Origin: Hyphomonadaceae bacterium
GTDB lineage: Bacteria > Pseudomonadota > Alphaproteobacteria > Caulobacterales > Aquidulcibacteraceae
Reading direction: 5' to 3'
DNA: 64,000 bases
NCBI GenBank assembly: GCA_016791445.1
Contig: JAEUMP010000005.1
Coordinates: 5,001-69,000, forward strand
A program made the translations under genes and the position numbers. Below, piece after piece: positions 59,908-64,000 of this stretch (its first letter is position 1; every line of letters starts with the position of its first letter). A model generated the notes under the pieces. It was not told where the DNA came from. It did not search any database and saw nothing but the letters and a program-made list of their open reading frames with translations.

Positions 59908-60795
59908 TCAGCGCGTCGGCACCGGCTTTTCGCCGCGGTAATCGTAGAAGCCGCGCTGCGTCTTGCGACCGAGCCAGCCGGCTTCGACGTACTTCACCAG
60001 CAGCGGGCACGGGCGGTACTTCGTATCGGCGAGGCCTTCGTTCAGCACTTGCATGATGCTGAGGCAGGTATCGAGGCCGATGAAATCCGCAAGCTCCAGC
60101 GGACCCATCGGATGATTGGCCCCGAGGCGCATGGCCTTGTCGATCGCTTCCACCGAACCCACGCCTTCATAGAGCGTGTACACGGCTTCATTGATCATCG
60201 GCACGAGCACGCGATTGACGATGAACGCCGGGAAGTCTTCCGCGTTGGCGATCGTCTTGCCGAGGCTTTCGACGAAGCGGACGCTCGTCTCGTAGGTTTC
60301 CTGCGATGTCGCGAGGCCGCGGATCAGCTCGACGAGCTTCATCAGCGGGACGGGATTCATGAAATGCACGCCGATGAAACGATCCGGGTTCGCCGTGCGC
60401 GCCGCCAGCCGCGTGATCGATATCGACGACGTATTCGACGCGAGCATCGCATTCGGCTTCAGCACCGGCTGCAGCTCAGCGAAGATTGCGTGCTTGACCT
60501 CTTCCTTCTCCGCCGCGCTCTCGATGGCGAGATCGACACTCTCGAAAGCCTTGAGCGACGCGGCCTTGCGGATGCGCGGCAGCGCCTCTTCCATCGCCGC
60601 CTGGCTGATGAGACCACGGCCGACCTGACGCGACATGTTCCCTCGGATCGTGGCGAGGGCGGCGTCGACCTGGGCTTCCTCGATGTCGTTCAGGAGCACG
60701 TCATAGCCGGCCAGCGCGCACACATGGGCGATGCCGTTGCCCATCTGGCCTGCGCCCACCACGCCGACGGAGCGAATGTCGTTCATCATGTTCAA
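59908..60795 (-). CDS. 3-hydroxybutyryl-CoA dehydrogenase
   Basis: A 295-residue NAD(P)-dependent dehydrogenase of the short 3-hydroxyacyl-CoA type. The Rossmann motif is VGVVGAGQMGNGIAHV (10-25); NTSSISIT, GVHFMNPVPLMKLVELIRG and FPAFIVNRVLVPMINEA mark the catalytic and C-terminal domains. It interconverts 3-hydroxybutyryl-CoA and acetoacetyl-CoA. etfA and etfB lie upstream on the same strand, separated by a terminator, so it probably has its own promoter. Confidence 0.95.
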   Translation of the reverse strand: MNMMNDIRSVGVVGAGQMGNGIAHVCALAGYDVLLNDIEEAQVDAALATIRGNMSRQVGRGLISQAAMEEALPRIRKAASLKAFESVDLAIESAAEKEEVKHAIFAELQPVLKPNAMLASNTSSISITRLAARTANPDRFIGVHFMNPVPLMKLVELIRGLATSQETYETSVRFVESLGKTIANAEDFPAFIVNRVLVPMINEAVYTLYEGVGSVEAIDKAMRLGANHPMGPLELADFIGLDTCLSIMQVLNEGLADTKYRPCPLLVKYVEAGWLGRKTQRGFYDYRGEKPVPTR

Positions 60796-60952
60796 AGGGG
60801 CTGCTTCCCGGCGAAAAGTAAAGGGTGGCGGACGCGCTTCCGAGGGAGCGGCGTATCGCCTTACAGTGTGTTTAGCACAGCCCGTTTGTGCGGTGCAGCA
60901 TTTCCTTCACATTCTTCGCAGGCGCCGTAGCGGCGCCGATCAGGAACGAAAC

Positions 60953-60980
60953 GGGCCCGCTTCTCGCGAAGCGGGCCCGG
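60953..60980 (-). terminator. Terminator downstream of etfA
   Basis: CGGGCCCGCTT pairs with AAGCGGGCCCG around CTCGCG. On the - strand it is followed by TTTCGTT. It lies about 27 bases after the etfA stop. Confidence 0.8.
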
Positions 60981-61006
60981 CTTGCTCGTCGGCAGGAATA
61001 CGCGCG

Positions 61007-61951
61007 TCAGACGCCCGCCTTTTCCAGCTCGGCCATCAGTTCCGGCAGGAGCGTCTTGTAATCGCCCACGAGGCCGTAGTCGGCGACCTGGAAGATCGGC
61101 GCTTCCTCGTCCTTGTTGATGGCGACGATGACCTTGGAGTCCTTCATGCCCGCGAGGTGCTGGATCGCGCCGGAGATGCCGACGGCGATGTAAAGCTCCG
61201 GCGCGACGACCTTGCCGGTCTGGCCGACCTGATAGTCGTTCGGGGCGTAACCCGCATCGACTGCCGCGCGTGAGGCGCCGACAGCCGCGCCGAGCTTGTC
61301 GGCGAGAGGCTCGATGACCTTCTGGAATTCTTCCGCGCTGCCCATCGCGCGACCGCCGGACACAACGCGCTTGGCGCCGGCGAGTTCGGGACGATCGGAC
61401 TTCGCGATTTCTTCCTTCACGAACTGCGCCTTCAGCGCGCCCGCATCGGCGGACACGTTTTCAACAGCAGCGGAACCGCCTTCGCCGGCGGCCTTGAACG
61501 CCGTCGGCTGCACGGTGGCGACGACTTTCGCGTCCGTCGCTTCCACCGTCGTCAGCGCATTGCCCGCATAGATCGGACGCACGAAGGTCTTGGGGCCAAC
61601 GACCTCGATCACGCTCGACACCTGCGCGACATCGAGCTTCGCGGCGACGCGCGGCGCGACGTTCTTGCCGGTCGTGTCGGCGGCGAAAAGGATCGCGTCA
61701 TAGTTCGCCGCGAGCGGCACGATCAGCGCTTCCATCGCTTCCGCGAGCTGTTTGGCGAGCGGGCCGCTTTCGGCGAGCAGCACCTTGCGCACGCCTGCGA
61801 TCTTGCCGGCGGCGGCGGCGGCGCCCGCGGCGCCTTCGCCCGCGACGAGCACATCAATGTCGCCGCCGATCTTCTGGGCGGCGGCCACGACCTTCGCCGT
61901 GGATTCCTTCACCGACGCATTGTCATGCGCCGCGACAACGAGCACCGCCAT
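61007..61951 (-). CDS. etfA: Electron transfer flavoprotein subunit alpha
   Basis: A 314-residue FAD-binding subunit that takes electrons from acyl-CoA dehydrogenases and passes them to ETF-ubiquinone oxidoreductase. The FAD motif region is visible: [59 protein letters not shown] in outline, and the closing [20 protein letters not shown]. It starts one base after the etfB stop. Confidence 0.97.
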   Translation of the reverse strand: MAVLVVAAHDNASVKESTAKVVAAAQKIGGDIDVLVAGEGAAGAAAAAGKIAGVRKVLLAESGPLAKQLAEAMEALIVPLAANYDAILFAADTTGKNVAPRVAAKLDVAQVSSVIEVVGPKTFVRPIYAGNALTTVEATDAKVVATVQPTAFKAAGEGGSAAVENVSADAGALKAQFVKEEIAKSDRPELAGAKRVVSGGRAMGSAEEFQKVIEPLADKLGAAVGASRAAVDAGYAPNDYQVGQTGKVVAPELYIAVGISGAIQHLAGMKDSKVIVAINKDEEAPIFQVADYGLVGDYKTLLPELMAELEKAGV

Positions 61952-61952
61952 C

Positions 61953-62702
61953 TCAGAGCACTCCCGCTTCGTTCTTCAGTTTTTCGACGAGCTCGCCGAC
62001 TGTCTTGACCTTCACGCCGCCCTGACGCTTCGGCGGCTCCGTCACCTTCAGCACCTTCAGGCGCGGCGCGGTGTCGACGCCGTAGTCGGACGCAGCCTTC
62101 ACATCGATCGGCTTTTTCTTCGCCTTCATGATGTTGGGCAGCGAGGCGTAGCGCGGCTCGTTGAGGCGCAGGTCCGTCGTCACGATGGCCGGCAGCTGCA
62201 GCTCGACCGTCTGGAGACCGCCGTCGACTTCGCGCGTCACCGTCGCCTTGTCGGCGCCGAGTTCGAGCTTGTAAGCGAAAGTGCCCTGCGGCCAGCCGAG
62301 GAGCGCCGCCAGCATCTGGCCGGTCTGATTGGAGTCATCGTCGATCGCCTGCTTGCCGAGCACGACGAGTTGAGGGCTTTCCGCTTCCACGATGCCCTTG
62401 AGGATCTTGGCGACCGCGAGCGGCTCCACGTCCCCGTCAACCTTCACGAGGATGCCCCGGTCCGCGCCCATGGCGAGCGCCGTGCGGATGGTTTCCTGCG
62501 CCTGCTCCGGCCCGATGGAGACGGCGACGATCTCGGTGACCGTCCCCTTTTCCTTCAGCCGCACGGCTTCCTCGACCGCGATCTCGCAGAAGGGGTTCAT
62601 CGACATCTTCAGGTTGGAGAGATCGACGCCCGTCTGGTCGCCCTTCACCTTCACCTTGAGATTGTAGTCGAGCACCCGCTTCACGGGCACGAGCACTTTC
62701 AT
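61953..62702 (-). CDS. etfB: Electron transfer flavoprotein subunit beta
   Basis: A 249-residue ETF beta subunit. The family start ([17 protein letters not shown]), the AMP-binding segment ([21 protein letters not shown]) and the recognition-loop region ([19 protein letters not shown]) are all present. It forms the ETF heterodimer with the alpha subunit encoded directly downstream and should serve the several acyl-CoA dehydrogenases of this window. Confidence 0.97.
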   Translation of the reverse strand: MKVLVPVKRVLDYNLKVKVKGDQTGVDLSNLKMSMNPFCEIAVEEAVRLKEKGTVTEIVAVSIGPEQAQETIRTALAMGADRGILVKVDGDVEPLAVAKILKGIVEAESPQLVVLGKQAIDDDSNQTGQMLAALLGWPQGTFAYKLELGADKATVTREVDGGLQTVELQLPAIVTTDLRLNEPRYASLPNIMKAKKKPIDVKAASDYGVDTAPRLKVLKVTEPPKRQGGVKVKTVGELVEKLKNEAGVL

Positions 62703-62892
62703 CGGGGAATCCTCACCGCTCGGCTGAAAATAAGACGCGGGACCATGATGCGCCCGCCCCCCCGCGTCAACGCAAGGCCCATGCGGCGGGGCGTCGCCTG
62801 TGAGCCCCTCTGCCCGCCTCTCCGATTATTAAGCGCCCTTCCGCGCGCCGCTCCGCTACGCCTGTGAGGCGATTGAAACGACGGAGGACGGC

Positions 62893-63567
62893 GTGCGGTT
62901 TGTCGAGCTTTGCTTCCACGAGCGCGACGCCATCGCCGCCGATATCGCGGTGAAAGGTCTCGAGGAGGCGGGCCTCTGCGCGATCCGACGACCGGTGGAC
63001 GATGTCCGCGCGCCGGCGGTGTCGCGTGCGGCGAGCCGGCGCATCGTGCTGCACTCGCCGGCGTTTGCGGCACTGCCGCCCGGGCACCCGATCCACGCCG
63101 ACGCCGAGCTGGGCACACTCATTGTGCCGCTGGGACCGCACTGGCCGCTTCGGCGGTCGCGACCCTGGCTGATCGCTCCGCCCGGCGGACGCCTCGGGGC
63201 GCTCTCCTTCTGGAAGGCGGTTGCGGCGGCATTGCAGCGCGCGGCGCCGGACCGCGACGCCCGCATCGCCGCCCAGACGCACCTCTTCCGGACGCTGCGC
63301 GCGGCGGATGGCGGGGCGCCCGTCGGCCGCCGTCGCCGCAGCTTCGCGCGGATGGCCAGCATGCGCCCGGTGACCGCGGTGCAGAGCGCGCGCGACTGGC
63401 AGGCCGCCGTGACGCCGATGGCGGTGGTCGCGACCCTCGTGCTCGCCGCCGGCGCGTCCGTCCTCGCCGTCGATGTCGCCGCCCGTCCCGAGGCGTGGGG
63501 CGCGATCAGCCAGACGCCTGCGCCGGAGGAACCGTCCACCAACGCCTTCGCCGGAACTGCGCACTGA
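62893..63567 (+). CDS. Hypothetical protein with one C-terminal membrane segment
   Basis: A 224-residue protein starting with GTG, with GGAGG 5 bases upstream. The N-terminal half resembles a small alpha/beta domain (FVELCFHERDAIAADIAVKGLEEAG in outline) that could be a TIR-like or receiver-like fold: a hydrophobic strand, an acidic turn and a helix. A basic linker (GRRRRSFARMASMR) precedes one membrane helix (about 176-196). It diverges from etfB. The fold guess is weak. Confidence 0.72.
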   Translation: MRFVELCFHERDAIAADIAVKGLEEAGLCAIRRPVDDVRAPAVSRAASRRIVLHSPAFAALPPGHPIHADAELGTLIVPLGPHWPLRRSRPWLIAPPGGRLGALSFWKAVAAALQRAAPDRDARIAAQTHLFRTLRAADGGAPVGRRRRSFARMASMRPVTAVQSARDWQAAVTPMAVVATLVLAAGASVLAVDVAARPEAWGAISQTPAPEEPSTNAFAGTAH

Positions 63568-63591
63568 CCTCGCCTTCCGCCGCGAAGCGCT

Positions 63592-64000
63592 TCAGGAGGG
63601 AGCGCCCACGAGCTTCAGCACCTGCTGGATCGCGATCCCGGCGAGGCACAGCGTCGAGAGCGAGAAGAGCAGGAAGCGGATCATCACGATGTTGACCGTG
63701 TTCTGGACCAGCGAATGCAGCACCCTGAGCCCCACATAGCCCCACGCCAGCGCGATATTGAGCGGATCCTCGCCGCCGCTGAGGTAGGTGTAGAAGGCGG
63801 CCGCGTAGAAGATCGTCGGCTGCTCCATCAGGTGATTGTAGTTGTCCGACACCCACATGATGTTCGGCGGCAGGTTGAGCGTGCGGGTGCGCGCGGCGTC
63901 CTGCGGGTCGATCTTGGCCTTCTGCATGGCGGGGATGCGCGTCGCGTACATCCAGAGCCAGACGATCAGCGTCCAGCAGACCAGCGCCAGCACCGGCGTG
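63592..64000 (-). CDS. MAPEG family membrane protein, 5' end outside the window
   Basis: The visible 135 residues carry about four membrane helices and the segments WMYATRIPAMQKAKIDPQDA, NYNHLMEQPTIFYAAAFYTYL and LRVLHSLVQNTVNIVMIRFLLF, which match MAPEG proteins (glutathione- and eicosanoid-related membrane enzymes). The frame stays open to the window edge, and an internal GTG at 63993 is unlikely to be the start because family members begin a few residues earlier. Substrate unknown. Confidence 0.88.
   Translation of the reverse strand, partial: TPVLALVCWTLIVWLWMYATRIPAMQKAKIDPQDAARTRTLNLPPNIMWVSDNYNHLMEQPTIFYAAAFYTYLSGGEDPLNIALAWGYVGLRVLHSLVQNTVNIVMIRFLLFSLSTLCLAGIAIQQVLKLVGAPS

Noticed and set aside
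60880-60905. A TGC-GGT-GCA palindrome upstream of 3-hydroxybutyryl-CoA dehydrogenase, resembling a PhaR site
   Set aside because: The core is short and common in GC-rich DNA and no PHA genes are nearby; support is too weak.

Overview
The window is GC-rich chromosomal DNA with dense genes and many ATGA start/stop overlaps. It looks like an alphaproteobacterium, probably of the Caulobacterales/Hyphomonadaceae type. Pointers are a PodJ-like polar scaffold, GAAC-N7-GAAC LexA boxes, an alphaproteobacterial RpoH, a PhoH-family ATPase, a ligase-associated DNA repair set and a large investment in acyl-CoA catabolism. This placement is inferred from gene content, not from a search. There is one tRNA (Gly, anticodon CCC), no rRNA, no CRISPR array, and no prophage or intact insertion sequence.

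Layout. 1-4.8 kb: a DUF2157/GDYXXLXY membrane pair, rhomboid protease, enoyl-CoA hydratase, gamma carbonic anhydrase, phoH and a SixA-like phosphatase. 4.8-13.4 kb: a glycosyltransferase, two acyl-CoA dehydrogenases flanking a lipoprotein and a DsbA-fold isomerase, an extradiol dioxygenase-like protein, a MASE1 hybrid histidine kinase and arfB. 13.4-14.0 kb: a LexA-boxed small membrane ORF beside intergenic palindromes. 14.0-18.9 kb: a tyrosine catabolism block (hpd, isoaspartyl peptidase, hmgA, small membrane proteins) diverging from a MarR regulator, with a candidate operator inside the hpd promoter. 18.9-24.5 kb: tRNA-Gly, an OmpA-family lipoprotein, rhlE and a two-domain M16 peptidase. 24.6-32.7 kb: a beta-oxidation block (fadJ, thiolase, OsmC, two acyl-CoA dehydrogenases) below a MerR-family regulator with a palindromic operator.

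33-38.2 kb: the 1321-residue PodJ-like coiled-coil/Sel1 protein, a GIY-YIG protein, a duplicated 103-bp repeat and a second copy of the LexA-boxed small membrane ORF. 38.3-49.8 kb: TauE/SafE exporter with TIGR02186 protein; pdeM, a DEXH helicase and an exonuclease of the ligase-associated repair set (no ligase here) interleaved with unrelated genes; an alkyl-sulfatase-like protein, a RluA-family pseudouridine synthase and a GFA protein. 49.8-51.6 kb: a higBA toxin-antitoxin pair and rpoH with a heat-shock-type promoter. 51.6-59.8 kb: a PaiB-like protein, a putative secreted HExxH protease, rmuC, a TetR operon with a double palindrome, cobalamin adenosyltransferase, a peroxiredoxin-like/2OG-oxygenase fusion and a PiuC-like hydroxylase. 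59.9-64 kb: 3-hydroxybutyryl-CoA dehydrogenase, etfAB, an unknown membrane protein and a truncated MAPEG protein.

Themes. Fatty-acyl and amino-acid catabolism dominates: acyl-CoA dehydrogenases pass electrons to EtfAB, and hydratases, dehydrogenases and a thiolase finish the cycle. DNA-damage functions recur (repair set, rmuC, two putative SOS-regulated small ORFs). The least explained items are the two LexA-boxed small membrane proteins, which share promoter, start region and tail and may be an undescribed SOS-induced membrane peptide family.
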